In this document: piece after piece, positions 1 through 8,112 of the stretch
Numbering within the stretch: position 1 is the stretch's first letter
Layout: each line of letters begins with the position of its first letter
Assembly (NCBI GenBank): GCA_002591745.1
Contig: PDLQ01000022.1
Location: 1-64,000 of the forward strand
Origin: Lewinellaceae bacterium SD302
Lineage (GTDB): Bacteria > Bacteroidota > Bacteroidia > Chitinophagales > Saprospiraceae
Reading direction: 5' to 3'
DNA: 64,000 bases
Made by a program: the position numbers and the translations under genes
The notes under the pieces: generated by a model
Databases searched by the model: none
Seen by the model: only the letters and a program-made list of their open reading frames with translations
What the model was told of the DNA's origin: nothing

Positions 1-1533
1 GCTACTGACGGTTGTGGCAACACGGCGATCGATCTGCTGATCTTCGAAGTGGTCGACTGTAAAGCACCGACCCCGATCTGTATCAACGGCCTGACGGTTA
101 CGCTGATGCCCGACGGAGAGGGTGGCGGTATGGCTGCGATCTGGGTAAGCGACTTCATCGCCAGCCCGGTGACGGACTGTAACGGTCCGGTGAAGTACGC
201 CATCTACATCGACGGAGAGGAGCCGGTGGTTCCTAACCCACTGGACACCGGTCTGGTACTGACCTGTGACGAACTGGGTCCTCAGACGATCCGGATCTAC
301 GCCATCGACGCGACTGGCCAGGCAGACTACTGTCTGACGAGCTTGCTGGTACAGGCCTTTAACCCGACGGTTTGTAATGACGGCCCGGGCAGCAGCCTGA
401 GCGGAGCGGTCATGACGCCGATCGACGAGATGTTGAACGACGTTGAGGTGAATATCACCAGCGCCGGTATGAACAGCATGAACCTGACCACTGGTGGTCT
501 GTACAGCTTCGTTGACCTAACGAACGGCGACGACTACACGCTGGAGCCAACCCACAACCCAGGCATCGACCTGGGCCGGGTAACTACCGCCGACCTGATC
601 GCCATCAGCCGCCATATCCTCGGCCTGCAGGAGATCACGGACACCTACCAGTTGCTTGCTGCTGACGTAACGCAGGAGCAGACGGTCAACATCCTGGACA
701 TCATCGCGATTCGTCGGGTGATCCTGGGACTGGACGCTGAGTTCAGCAGCACGAACAGCTGGCGCTTCTACGCCACTGACGAGTTGCTGGAGAACTGGAC
801 GGAGAACAACCTGGAGGGCAACGTAGTCGCTCCTGACTTCGTAGCTGTCGAGATGGGTAACGTCAACCAGACGGCGCTGAGCCTGAGTGGTGGCGAGAGT
901 GAAGGACGCGGAAGCGAGAACATCGCAATCGAAGACATGATCCTGAGCCCTAACGTTGAAACGACGATCACCGTCACCACCAACGATGGTGGTTTCCAGG
1001 GTACCTTCCAGGTAGCTCCTGGTGTAGAGATCATCGATGTAGTAGCGGCTGACGCCAACGCTACGGCTTTCAACCTGACGCAAGCTGCCAGTGGCCTGGT
1101 TGCCTTCAGCCACACCGGTGGAGAAGGCTTCGAGCTGACGCTGCGCGCTTCTGCCGACGTTAAGCTGAGCGAAGTGCTGAGCCTGACGGACCGCATCACG
1201 ACGACGGAAGCCTACCCGGTAGCAGGAGGTGTTGCTGATCTTGGTTTGAGCTTCGTGAGTGCCGCTACGGCCGGAAGCGAGTTGTTCCAGAACAGCCCCA
1301 ACCCCTTCGCTACTCAGACGCAGATCGCCTTCAACCTGGAGGTTGCCGGCACTGCTACTTTGTTAGTCCAAAACCAGAACGGTCAGCTGCTGCGCAGCTA
1401 CGAGATCGATGCTGCCGCCGGACGCAATGTACAGACGATCACCCGTCAGGAACTCGGAAACGTATCCGGCGTACTGACCTACACGATCATCACCGAGGGC
1501 TTCACGGCTACGCGGAAAATGATCCTGCAGTAA
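1..1533 (+). CDS. T9SS-secreted giant protein, C-terminal part (5' truncated)
   Basis: The reading frame is open from the first base of the window (ATDGCGNTAIDLL...), so this is the 3' end of a longer gene; the GTG at 49 is not the start. The visible part begins with Cys-containing HYR/Ig-like beta repeats. A carboxypeptidase-regulatory-like stretch follows, then a dockerin-type pair of Ca-binding helices (GRVTTADLIAISRHILGL and VNILDIIAIRRVILGL). A cohesin-like beta domain comes next, and the last ~80 residues are a type A T9SS sorting domain (NSPNPFATQTQIAFNL ... RKMILQ). The protein is therefore expected to be exported by the Por machinery and anchored or released at the cell surface. Substrate or role is unknown; adhesin-like is an inference. 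One TGCTACTTTG motif (1353-1362) is translated as Ala-Thr-Leu in the sorting domain. Confidence 0.85.
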   Translation, partial: ATDGCGNTAIDLLIFEVVDCKAPTPICINGLTVTLMPDGEGGGMAAIWVSDFIASPVTDCNGPVKYAIYIDGEEPVVPNPLDTGLVLTCDELGPQTIRIYAIDATGQADYCLTSLLVQAFNPTVCNDGPGSSLSGAVMTPIDEMLNDVEVNITSAGMNSMNLTTGGLYSFVDLTNGDDYTLEPTHNPGIDLGRVTTADLIAISRHILGLQEITDTYQLLAADVTQEQTVNILDIIAIRRVILGLDAEFSSTNSWRFYATDELLENWTENNLEGNVVAPDFVAVEMGNVNQTALSLSGGESEGRGSENIAIEDMILSPNVETTITVTTNDGGFQGTFQVAPGVEIIDVVAADANATAFNLTQAASGLVAFSHTGGEGFELTLRASADVKLSEVLSLTDRITTTEAYPVAGGVADLGLSFVSAATAGSELFQNSPNPFATQTQIAFNLEVAGTATLLVQNQNGQLLRSYEIDAAAGRNVQTITRQELGNVSGVLTYTIITEGFTATRKMILQ

Positions 1534-1534
1534 T

Positions 1535-1602
1535 TGGTTAGCGACCTCCTCCAGGTCGCTCTACCATAAACTGACACCGAGCGACCAGGAGGTCGCTAGC
1601 CA
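1535..1602. repeat. long imperfect hairpin of the GCGACCTCC family
   Basis: The left arm 1536-1561 and right arm 1579-1601 pair over about 23 bp with a 3-nt bulge and one mismatch. Each arm is itself partly palindromic (AGCGACCTCC/GGTCGCT). The same design recurs at 16835-16899 and, degenerate, at 29361-29415. Confidence 0.7.
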
Positions 1603-1604
1603 AG

Positions 1605-1644
1605 AGCGGCCCCGTACGAGTAATCGTGCGGGGCCGCTTTTTTA
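1605..1644 (+). terminator. intrinsic terminator after the T9SS gene
   Basis: A perfect 10-bp G+C stem (AGCGGCCCCG at 1605-1614 with CGGGGCCGCT at 1629-1638) is followed directly by TTTTTT. Confidence 0.9.
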
Positions 1645-1711
1645 TGGGTGAAATTTATTGTCTATTCGTATGAAACCGGATTAGAATGATTCGTACACCA
1701 TTAGCCGGCTA

Positions 1712-2323
1712 TTACTGGTCGATACCCTTCAGAAAGTCAATTAATTCTAATTGGGTATCCAGGGTTTTATTTCTGGCGTACCAGGTGTGTAATTCCTGAT
1801 GATGAGTTTCATAATCTTCTTTAGGCGCTGTTTTGTACTTGTAATCCATGGACATCTGTTGGGCTACGGCTGGTCTTGGACCCCAATCTCCGAGGACACG
1901 ATGAGTATTCGCATCCAGCAGAATTAGTTTAGGGATGGACCGGCCGCCGTCAGTTAGAAACAGGTCCATAAGTTCTACATGTTCATCACGAAGGACCAGC
2001 TGGAGCTGAAGCTTATTTGTAGTTGAAGCCATGTGGTTGAGCAGGGGGACTATCTGGGCTGCATCTCCACACCAGCCTTCGGTAAGGACCAGCATAATAT
2101 AGCTTCTCTTGAGTTCCGCTAAGGTGGTGATCATTTCCGGGAGAAAACGATCGCGACGATCCAGGCGATCCATGCGGTGCTGGTTCAGATCGGCAATGCG
2201 CAAATAAAGTTCGCTCTGATTCGGACCGGTCGTCTTTCCCTGGGCCAGCAGTTGGGTGAGAAAGGTGCGGTAGTCGGCGTAGTCGCGAGCATTGACCAAT
2301 GCTTTTTCAATTAATGCTTTCAT
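1712..2323 (-). CDS. thioredoxin-like family protein
   Basis: A 203-residue cytoplasmic protein with no signal peptide. After a helical N-terminal ~80 residues it has a thioredoxin fold core: a hydrophobic strand (SYIMLVLTEGWCGDAAQ), then the cis-Pro loop GRSIPKLILLD. The active-site motif is WCGDA, with only one cysteine, so a classical dithiol CxxC oxidoreductase role is unlikely. Bacteroidota have a family of such single-Cys thioredoxin-like proteins, usually annotated 'thioredoxin family protein', with no settled substrate. It is transcribed leftward from the region shared with the divergent tryptophan dioxygenase gene. The family call is firm; the function is open. Confidence 0.8.
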   Translation of the reverse strand: MKALIEKALVNARDYADYRTFLTQLLAQGKTTGPNQSELYLRIADLNQHRMDRLDRRDRFLPEMITTLAELKRSYIMLVLTEGWCGDAAQIVPLLNHMASTTNKLQLQLVLRDEHVELMDLFLTDGGRSIPKLILLDANTHRVLGDWGPRPAVAQQMSMDYKYKTAPKEDYETHHQELHTWYARNKTLDTQLELIDFLKGIDQ

Positions 2324-2374
2324 GACTTGACCAACAGCGGGTAAACTAATGTAGTTGATATCAATATAACTTCC

Positions 2375-2382
2375 TACTTTCG
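2375..2382 (+). promoter_or_regulatory. -7 box TACTTTCG before tryptophan dioxygenase
   Basis: One mismatch to the Bacteroidota TAnnTTTG box, with TTG 17 nt upstream (2355-2357). It lies only 5 nt before the ATG at 2388, implying a leaderless or nearly leaderless transcript. Confidence 0.45.
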
Positions 2383-2387
2383 TTTAC

Positions 2388-3488
2388 ATGCAAGACTCCA
2401 GAAAATATACGACCATTCATTACCATCAGTACCTTGGAATAGACGAGTTACTGGCGTTACAAAATACCAGGAGTGCTGCGGTAGGTAAGCCTGCTCACGA
2501 TGAGATGCTTTTCATCATTATGCACCAGGTCTACGAACTTTGGTTCAAGCAGATTTTACACGAACTGGATTCGGTTTGTACAATGTTTCGTGAACAGCGG
2601 GTGAATGTAGATAATATGAATATGGTCTTGTTGAGGTTGAAGCGGATCTCCGAGATTATCGAGCTGATGGTCAAACAGATTTATGTGATGGAAACGCTGA
2701 CCCCACTGGATTTTCTTGATTTTCGTGATTACCTTTTTCCGGCCAGTGGTTTTCAAAGCATGCAGTTTCGTATGATTGAATCCACCTTAGGATTAAGGGA
2801 AGAAGATCGACTGACCTACCACGGCAAGTCTTATAAAATCGTCTTTAGTGATGAACAGCAAGCGCGATTAAATGAAATAGAGGAAAACGGCAGCCTTTTC
2901 GAGTTAGTGGAGCAATGGCTGGAACGCACACCGTTTTTGCAATTTAAGGAATTTGATTTTTTGACAGCCTATAAAGAAGCGGTGGACCGAATGATTCGGA
3001 AAGAGCAAAGTTCGATCAGGGATACTCCTTTTCTCACCGAGAAAATGAAGGCTATGCGGCTAAAGATGCTGGGCGACAGCAATAGTTACTTCAAGCACGT
3101 ACTCAGTGAGGAAGAGCACGAAAAAATGATTGAAAGCGGTGAGGCTCGTTTGTCTTACCAGGCAACAATCGCGGCATTGCTTATTAATCTTTACCGTGAA
3201 AAACCGATCCTGAATATTCCTTTCAATCTCTTGATGGAGTTGGCTAATATCGACGAACTACTGACTACCTGGCGCTATCGTCACGCCCAGATGGTAATGC
3301 GAATGATCGGAAATAAAATTGGGACGGGAGGAAGTAGCGGTCATGATTATCTGGCGAAAACCGCTGAAAAACACAAGATTTTCAAGGACTTGCATAACAT
3401 TTCCTCCTTGTTGATCCCCCGTAGTGAATTACCAGATTTGCCAGAGGATCTGAACCAGAGCCTTGGATTTTATTATACTACCCACTAG
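2388..3488 (+). CDS. kynA: tryptophan 2,3-dioxygenase family protein
   Basis: Haem enzyme that opens the indole ring of L-tryptophan to give N-formylkynurenine, the first step of the kynurenine pathway; cytoplasmic. The N-terminal signature IIMHQVYELWFKQI around residue 46 carries the distal-pocket histidine. The C-terminal WRYRHAQMV (about residue 295) contains the probable axial haem histidine, followed by the Gly-rich GTGGSSGHDYL loop. At 366 residues it is longer than classical bacterial TDO (about 280) and has an extended helical middle, as in the Bacteroidota branch. Kynureninase starts 2 nt after its stop, so the two are translationally linked. The formamidase step is not encoded nearby. 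Confidence 0.9.
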   Translation: MQDSRKYTTIHYHQYLGIDELLALQNTRSAAVGKPAHDEMLFIIMHQVYELWFKQILHELDSVCTMFREQRVNVDNMNMVLLRLKRISEIIELMVKQIYVMETLTPLDFLDFRDYLFPASGFQSMQFRMIESTLGLREEDRLTYHGKSYKIVFSDEQQARLNEIEENGSLFELVEQWLERTPFLQFKEFDFLTAYKEAVDRMIRKEQSSIRDTPFLTEKMKAMRLKMLGDSNSYFKHVLSEEEHEKMIESGEARLSYQATIAALLINLYREKPILNIPFNLLMELANIDELLTTWRYRHAQMVMRMIGNKIGTGGSSGHDYLAKTAEKHKIFKDLHNISSLLIPRSELPDLPEDLNQSLGFYYTTH

Positions 3489-3490
3489 CT

Positions 3491-4765
3491 ATGTCAATAC
3501 AGGATACTACCGTCGACTACGCCAGGAAGCTGGATGAACAGGATCCGCTCCAAGCGTTCAGAGATCGCTTTCATTTGCCGGAACAAGCGGATGGCAGCAG
3601 TTATATCTACCTCTGTGGCAACTCGTTGGGCTTACAACCAAAAGATACGGCTGCTGCGCTAACCCAGGAATTGGAAGATTGGAAAAACCTTGGCGTGGAG
3701 GGGCATTTTCACGCCAAGAATCCCTGGATGCCCTACCATGAGTTTTTGAGTGAAGCAATGGCCAGGGTAGTGGGCGCGAAACCGGAAGAGGTAGTGGTGA
3801 TGAACACCCTCTCGGTGAATCTTCACCTGATGATGGTCTCTTTTTTTCGGCCGGAAGGTAAGCGGAATAAAATTTTGATAGAATTCGATGCCTTTCCATC
3901 CGATCGTTACGCGGTAGAATCACAGCTTAAATATCATGGTCTGGATCCGCAGGAATGTTTGCTGGAATTGAAGGCCCGGCCGGGCGAGGAATTGATCCGT
4001 GAAGAAGACATCGAGCAACTCTTGCGTGAAAGAGGGGAGGAAATCGCCTTGATCCTGCTGGGAAATACAAATTATTATACCGGCCAGTACTTTGATATGC
4101 CGACGATTACCAGGCTAGGACACGCCAAAGGCTGTACGGTCGGCTTTGACTGCGCCCACGGTGCTGGAAACGTACCTCTGGAACTCCACGCTTCGGGCTG
4201 TGACTTTGCCGTTTGGTGCAATTATAAATACCTGAATTCAGGACCGGGCAGCTTGGGTGGAGTATTCGTCAATGAACGGCACGCCGATAATCCGGACTTG
4301 CCAAGGTTCGCTGGTTGGTGGGGCCACGATAAAGCAACCCGATTTGGAATGCGCGATCCATTTAAGCCCATCCCCGGCGCGGAAGGTTGGCAATTGAGTA
4401 ATCCGCCAATTCTCTCTCTGGCGGCAATTTGGGCTTCGCTCAAAATTTTTGACGAAGCGGGTATGGATCGGCTACGTAAGAAAGCCATAAAACTGACCGC
4501 TTATCTGGAATCTCTGGTACAGCAGCTCGGAGAAGATACCGTAAAGATCATTACGCCTTCCGACCCGGAACGGCGGGGTAGTCAGCTTTCTATTCAAGTC
4601 CGTAATGCGGATCGCAGCTTATTCGATCGTTTGACAGCAAAAGGGGTAATCGCCGATTGGCGGGAGCCGGACGTGATTCGGGTAGCCCCCGTGCCACTGT
4701 ATAATTCCTTCGAGGATGCCTGGCGATTTTACCGGGCGTTGGAGGAAGTATTGACTTCAAAGTAG
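3491..4765 (+). CDS. kynU: kynureninase
   Basis: PLP-dependent hydrolase that splits kynurenine (or 3-hydroxykynurenine) into anthranilate (or 3-hydroxyanthranilate) and alanine. At 424 residues it matches the family. FDCAHGAGN holds the PLP-ring Asp and NYKYLNSGPGSLGG (about residue 245) the Schiff-base lysine; the C-terminal domain ends with VIRVAPVPLYNS, typical of kynureninases. The ATG lies 2 nt after the dioxygenase stop, with no Shine-Dalgarno, which indicates coupling. Its own stop codon TAG (4763-4765) lies inside a CAAAGTAGCA motif (4758-4767). With the upstream gene it forms a short tryptophan catabolic or NAD-precursor module. Confidence 0.95.
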   Translation: MSIQDTTVDYARKLDEQDPLQAFRDRFHLPEQADGSSYIYLCGNSLGLQPKDTAAALTQELEDWKNLGVEGHFHAKNPWMPYHEFLSEAMARVVGAKPEEVVVMNTLSVNLHLMMVSFFRPEGKRNKILIEFDAFPSDRYAVESQLKYHGLDPQECLLELKARPGEELIREEDIEQLLRERGEEIALILLGNTNYYTGQYFDMPTITRLGHAKGCTVGFDCAHGAGNVPLELHASGCDFAVWCNYKYLNSGPGSLGGVFVNERHADNPDLPRFAGWWGHDKATRFGMRDPFKPIPGAEGWQLSNPPILSLAAIWASLKIFDEAGMDRLRKKAIKLTAYLESLVQQLGEDTVKIITPSDPERRGSQLSIQVRNADRSLFDRLTAKGVIADWREPDVIRVAPVPLYNSFEDAWRFYRALEEVLTSK

Positions 4766-4767
4766 CA
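4758..4767 (+). repeat. CAAAGTAGCA motif at kynU stop
   Basis: Exact copy preceded by TTGACTT. The TAG inside it is the kynU stop codon. Confidence 0.8.
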
Positions 4768-4850
4768 GAGCTGTTTGAGCGTATATCTGCGAAAAAACGG
4801 ATAACCGGATATTTCCGAATATCTAAAAAGGCAGCCAAAATTCCTGAAAA

Positions 4851-5654
4851 TTGATCATCCACTCTCTGCATTATTACCCCGTAAAAGCGCTGGCCGGACA
4901 TTCTCCTGATTCCTGGAAACTGGAAGCCCGCGGGTTTCAGCATGATCGCCGCTGGATGTTTGTTAACCCCGCCGGTAATTTCATGAGCCAGCGCAAATAT
5001 CCTGAGTTCGTTCACTGGCGGGCCTCAGTAGTAGCAAATGATTTGGTCATCGAAAGCTTACGTAACGATGGCGAAAGTTATCGGATAGAAAATGCTACCG
5101 GAGCCGAACGTGAGCAAGTAGAGGTGACTCTCTGGAACGATACCTTCCAAGCCGGTTGGATCAATGACCCAACAGTAGATGAATTGGTGGCACAGATGGG
5201 GATTGGAGCGGCCCGACTGGTCTTTCTGGCGGAGGATAATTTACGGCCGTTAGACCCAGACTTCGCCAAGCAAGGAGAAAACGTAAGCCTGGCCGATGGA
5301 TTCCCATACCTCATCACTAATACGGCCAGTCTGGAAGATGCCAATCAGCGGATGGACGAGAAAATGGCTATGAGCCGGTTTCGTCCAAATATCGTAGTAA
5401 AGTCGGATGAGCCCTGGGCGGAGGACAACTGGACCGGGTTGAAGATTGGAAAGGCCAATTTTCGTACCCCTAAACCCTGCGCCCGCTGCCGAGTCATCAC
5501 CATTGACCAAGAAAGCGGTGAACAACGCATTGAGTTATTAGGCGAGTTGAGCCGCTTTCGTAAAGTTGGCCGGAAAATACTGTTCGGAATGAACGGGGTA
5601 TGGGACGGAGGAGCACAGATAATCAACACCGGTGATCCGGTACACCCGGTTTAA
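4851..5654 (+). CDS. MOSC domain-containing protein (YcbX/mARC-like)
   Basis: A 267-residue protein with an N-terminal MOSC beta-barrel (IIHSLHYYPVKALAGH ... FQHDRRWMFV) and a C-terminal MOSC domain containing KPCARCRVITID around residue 207. In mARC/YcbX-type proteins that Cys binds the molybdenum cofactor and the enzyme reduces N-hydroxylated compounds; this role is inferred from the family. There is no attached ferredoxin domain. The start must be the TTG at 4851: an in-frame TGA lies at 4845-4847 and the conserved YPVK strand begins only 8 residues in. It follows kynU in the same direction after an 85-nt gap and may be co-transcribed. Confidence 0.85.
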   Translation: MIIHSLHYYPVKALAGHSPDSWKLEARGFQHDRRWMFVNPAGNFMSQRKYPEFVHWRASVVANDLVIESLRNDGESYRIENATGAEREQVEVTLWNDTFQAGWINDPTVDELVAQMGIGAARLVFLAEDNLRPLDPDFAKQGENVSLADGFPYLITNTASLEDANQRMDEKMAMSRFRPNIVVKSDEPWAEDNWTGLKIGKANFRTPKPCARCRVITIDQESGEQRIELLGELSRFRKVGRKILFGMNGVWDGGAQIINTGDPVHPV

Positions 5655-5665
5655 CGGAGAGTAAA

Positions 5666-6817
5666 TTACAAAGCCACATCTTCCACCACTTCCAAGCCGT
5701 AACCGATGATGCCGACCCGTTTTTTGGGAGATTTGCTGAGGATACGAAGTTTGCTTACTTGCAGGTCACGCAGAATTTGCGCACCAACGCCAAAGTCACG
5801 TTGACTCATACTCCGTTGCCCTTCGTGACCAATGTCCAGCCCTTCTTCGAGGCGACTTTTAAGCACCTTTAGTTCGTTAATGATCTCTCCCGGTTCCTGG
5901 TGAGGACGCATAAACAAAAGAACCCCTTTACCTTCTTCACTAATTCGCTTTAGCGGCCGACTCAGACCGGTACCGAAGTCGCTCATCAACCGGTGTAGCA
6001 GATCGTGGCTGGTAGTACTGCTGTGCACACGGGTCAGTACCGGCTCGTCCGATAGCCAACTGCCGTGGGTGAGGGCGATGTGAATGTCTTCGTTGGTCGT
6101 CTGGCGGTAGGCATGGAGGGTGAACTGACCGTAGGCAGTATCAATTTCCATTTCGATCTCTTTCTCTACCAGCCGCTCGGTACGCATTCGGTAGGCGACC
6201 AGGTCTTTGATGGAGATCATTTTAAGATCGTGCTTTTCAGCAATCTTCAACAACTGGGGAACACGAGCCATCGTGCCGTCGGCATTCAAGATTTCCACCA
6301 ATACACCGGCGGGGTAAAGACCGGCCATGCGCGCCAGGTCCACGGCTGCTTCGGTGTGGCCGGTACGCCGCAACACCCCACCTTTTTTGGCCCGCAGGGG
6401 GAAGATATGCCCGGGGCGGGCAAAATCGGTTTTCTTAGCTTCCTTACTGGTCAAGCGTTTAATTCCGGTGGAGCGGTCGTAGCTGGAAATACCCGTCGTG
6501 CAACCGTGGCCGATCAGGTCAATCGACACCGTAAAGGCCGTTTCGTGTAGCGCAGTATTGGAAGAGACCATCATCGGCAAATCCAGATCGTCGGCCCGGT
6601 CTTCTTCAATGGGGGTACAGATCAGGCCACGGCCATGGGTAGCCATAAAGGTGATCAGTTCGGGGGTTACCCGTTCGGCTGCGCAGATGAAATCACCTTC
6701 ATTTTCTCGATCTTCGTCATCGACGACAATAATGATCTTACCGTCGCGGATATCGGCGATGGCTTCCTCAATGGTGTTCAGGCTGGGTTCAGTGACGTTG
6801 AGTGGGTTGCCAGACAT
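5666..6817 (-). CDS. ribB: 3,4-dihydroxy-2-butanone 4-phosphate synthase with degenerate GTP cyclohydrolase II-like domain
   Basis: Residues 1-205 form a complete DHBP synthase (riboflavin pathway, ribulose 5-phosphate to DHBP plus formate). The Mg/substrate loop is DDEDRENEGDF (about residues 33-43), followed by THGRGLICTP, SYDRSTGIKRLTS and GHTEAAVDLARMAG. Residues ~206-383 align with GTP cyclohydrolase II (RVHS..., ...FGVGAQILRDL, LRILSKSPKK). The zinc cysteines expected after RVHSE and in the LRCDCG segment are missing (RVHSSTTSHDLLHRLMSDFG). The Arg of the HRQEGRN loop is replaced by RPHQEPGE. The second domain is therefore predicted not to hydrolyse GTP, a RibBX-like arrangement. The start overlaps the GT2 gene by 29 nt, suggesting one leftward operon. 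Confidence 0.9.
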   Translation of the reverse strand: MSGNPLNVTEPSLNTIEEAIADIRDGKIIIVVDDEDRENEGDFICAAERVTPELITFMATHGRGLICTPIEEDRADDLDLPMMVSSNTALHETAFTVSIDLIGHGCTTGISSYDRSTGIKRLTSKEAKKTDFARPGHIFPLRAKKGGVLRRTGHTEAAVDLARMAGLYPAGVLVEILNADGTMARVPQLLKIAEKHDLKMISIKDLVAYRMRTERLVEKEIEMEIDTAYGQFTLHAYRQTTNEDIHIALTHGSWLSDEPVLTRVHSSTTSHDLLHRLMSDFGTGLSRPLKRISEEGKGVLLFMRPHQEPGEIINELKVLKSRLEEGLDIGHEGQRSMSQRDFGVGAQILRDLQVSKLRILSKSPKKRVGIIGYGLEVVEDVAL

Positions 6818-8084
6818 TGGATTGAATTCCTTTTAAATAGCGAAAAAAACCGACCAGCAGAGCCTGGTTCATCGCAGTGAAGTAACGTAGCGCCCGCAGG
6901 GGCTGCCAGTGAAGGTTAAAAAGACCGGTCAGTAACCGATCCAGTAAGGCGGGCAATAATAGCGCCGCCAATAAAAAAGCAAACGCCGTCCCCGCCCAAT
7001 AGTTGCTGTAAAGCAGGCTTAGCGTTAGTAGTGAGACCAGGATGACGAGTACCAAAAAGGGCGTTAACCAACGCAAGATCTTATGGCTGAAAAATGCGAA
7101 ACCCAGCTGGCCAATGGGTGGCCACCAGCTAGAGCGGAAGCGCAGAGCATTTTGCCAATTACCGGATGAAATACGCACTTTACGGCGAAATTCCTCGGTC
7201 AGTTCCTGTCCTACGCCTTCGTAGCAATGGGCCAGGGGAGAGCTGATTCCCCGACCTCCCTGTTCGTAGGCGGCCAGGCAGAGGAAAAAATCATCCACCA
7301 GGAACGTCGCCGGCACTTCCACAAAATAGTCGGAGCGCAACGCGTAGCAGCCGCCGAAAGGCCCCATCATATATCCCCAAAGCCGGCCCTCGGCTTGCTT
7401 AAGCCTTACCTCACCGTTGATGTAGTGGTCTTCGGTTTTGCCAATTCCGCTATCCTGCATGCCTACGTGAATCATGCGGGCATCAATTACGGCGAGGTCA
7501 GCATGGGTAAGGGTAGGAGCGATCAGGGCACTTAACACATCAGCCTGGAGCATCACGCTGGCATCGGTGAGCAGAAAAAAATGATTAGAACTTAATGCGC
7601 CGGCCCGTCTGCTGAGTTGATTGATAATGCCGGGCTTTCCCTGGCGCTCCTGGAAAGCAATGAATTCCAGACGCTTATCCTTTTCAGCGTAGTCTTGCAA
7701 AATTTCGTTGGTACGGTCGCTGGAATTATCACTCCCCACCAGGATACGATAGGTGCCGGGGTAGTCCTGTGCTAATAGCCCATCCAGCTTCTGAGCCAGT
7801 ACTTTTTCCTCGTTGTGTACGGCCATGAGTACGGTAACCCTGGGCAAGTCATCGGTATCGTGACTATCAAAGTAGCTGTGCTGGTTGGGCTGGACCGAAA
7901 GCTTTTCACCAGGGGGCGAAGCGGACACCGGCTCTGCTACTTTGTCAGCCAAAACATCCTTTAAATACCCCGATCCAGGGCTAAGTCGTTTAGCGGTACG
8001 GATGGTCCACCACGGATAAAATACGTAGGTGTGCAGGATGCCGAGGCCGGCCATCCCGATGAGTATATGGAGCAGAATTTCCAC
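6789..8084 (-). CDS. glycosyltransferase family 2, membrane-bound
   Basis: A 431-residue protein with one N-terminal membrane helix (LLHILIGMAGLGILHTYVFYP). The GT-A catalytic domain has VTVLMAVHNEEKVLAQKL, SDNSSDRTNEIL and LLTDASVML (DxD-like position), with a late FRRKVRISSGNWQ acceptor motif. Two to three C-terminal membrane helices follow. It probably adds sugars to a lipid-linked or secreted polysaccharide at the inner membrane; donor and acceptor are unknown. The annotated start is GTG at 8084, 5 nt from a TACCTTCG box; the ATG nine codons later is an alternative. A disordered linker (ADKVAEPVS, about residues 48-56) is encoded by a CAAAGTAGCA motif copy (7935-7944, minus sense). It lies 28 nt after the GT4 gene and overlaps ribB. 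Confidence 0.85.
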   Translation of the reverse strand: MEILLHILIGMAGLGILHTYVFYPWWTIRTAKRLSPGSGYLKDVLADKVAEPVSASPPGEKLSVQPNQHSYFDSHDTDDLPRVTVLMAVHNEEKVLAQKLDGLLAQDYPGTYRILVGSDNSSDRTNEILQDYAEKDKRLEFIAFQERQGKPGIINQLSRRAGALSSNHFFLLTDASVMLQADVLSALIAPTLTHADLAVIDARMIHVGMQDSGIGKTEDHYINGEVRLKQAEGRLWGYMMGPFGGCYALRSDYFVEVPATFLVDDFFLCLAAYEQGGRGISSPLAHCYEGVGQELTEEFRRKVRISSGNWQNALRFRSSWWPPIGQLGFAFFSHKILRWLTPFLVLVILVSLLTLSLLYSNYWAGTAFAFLLAALLLPALLDRLLTGLFNLHWQPLRALRYFTAMNQALLVGFFRYLKGIQSNVWQPTQRH

Positions 8085-8088
8085 GCTG

Positions 8089-8096
8089 CGAAGGTA
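8089..8096 (-). promoter_or_regulatory. -7 box TACCTTCG before GT2 gene
   Basis: Matches the TACCTTYG form of the Bacteroidota box. If used, the GTG start at 8084 would be leaderless, while the internal ATG would have a leader of about 25 nt. Confidence 0.4.
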
Positions 8097-8112
8097 GCGA
8101 ACCCCCGGCGAA

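Noticed and set aside
5666-6442. Calling the ribB gene a bifunctional ribBA
   Set aside because: The zinc-binding cysteines and the catalytic loop of GTP cyclohydrolase II are missing.
6065-6550. 161-codon frame opposite ribB
   Set aside because: Shadow of a clearly coding DHBP synthase region; no recognisable motif.
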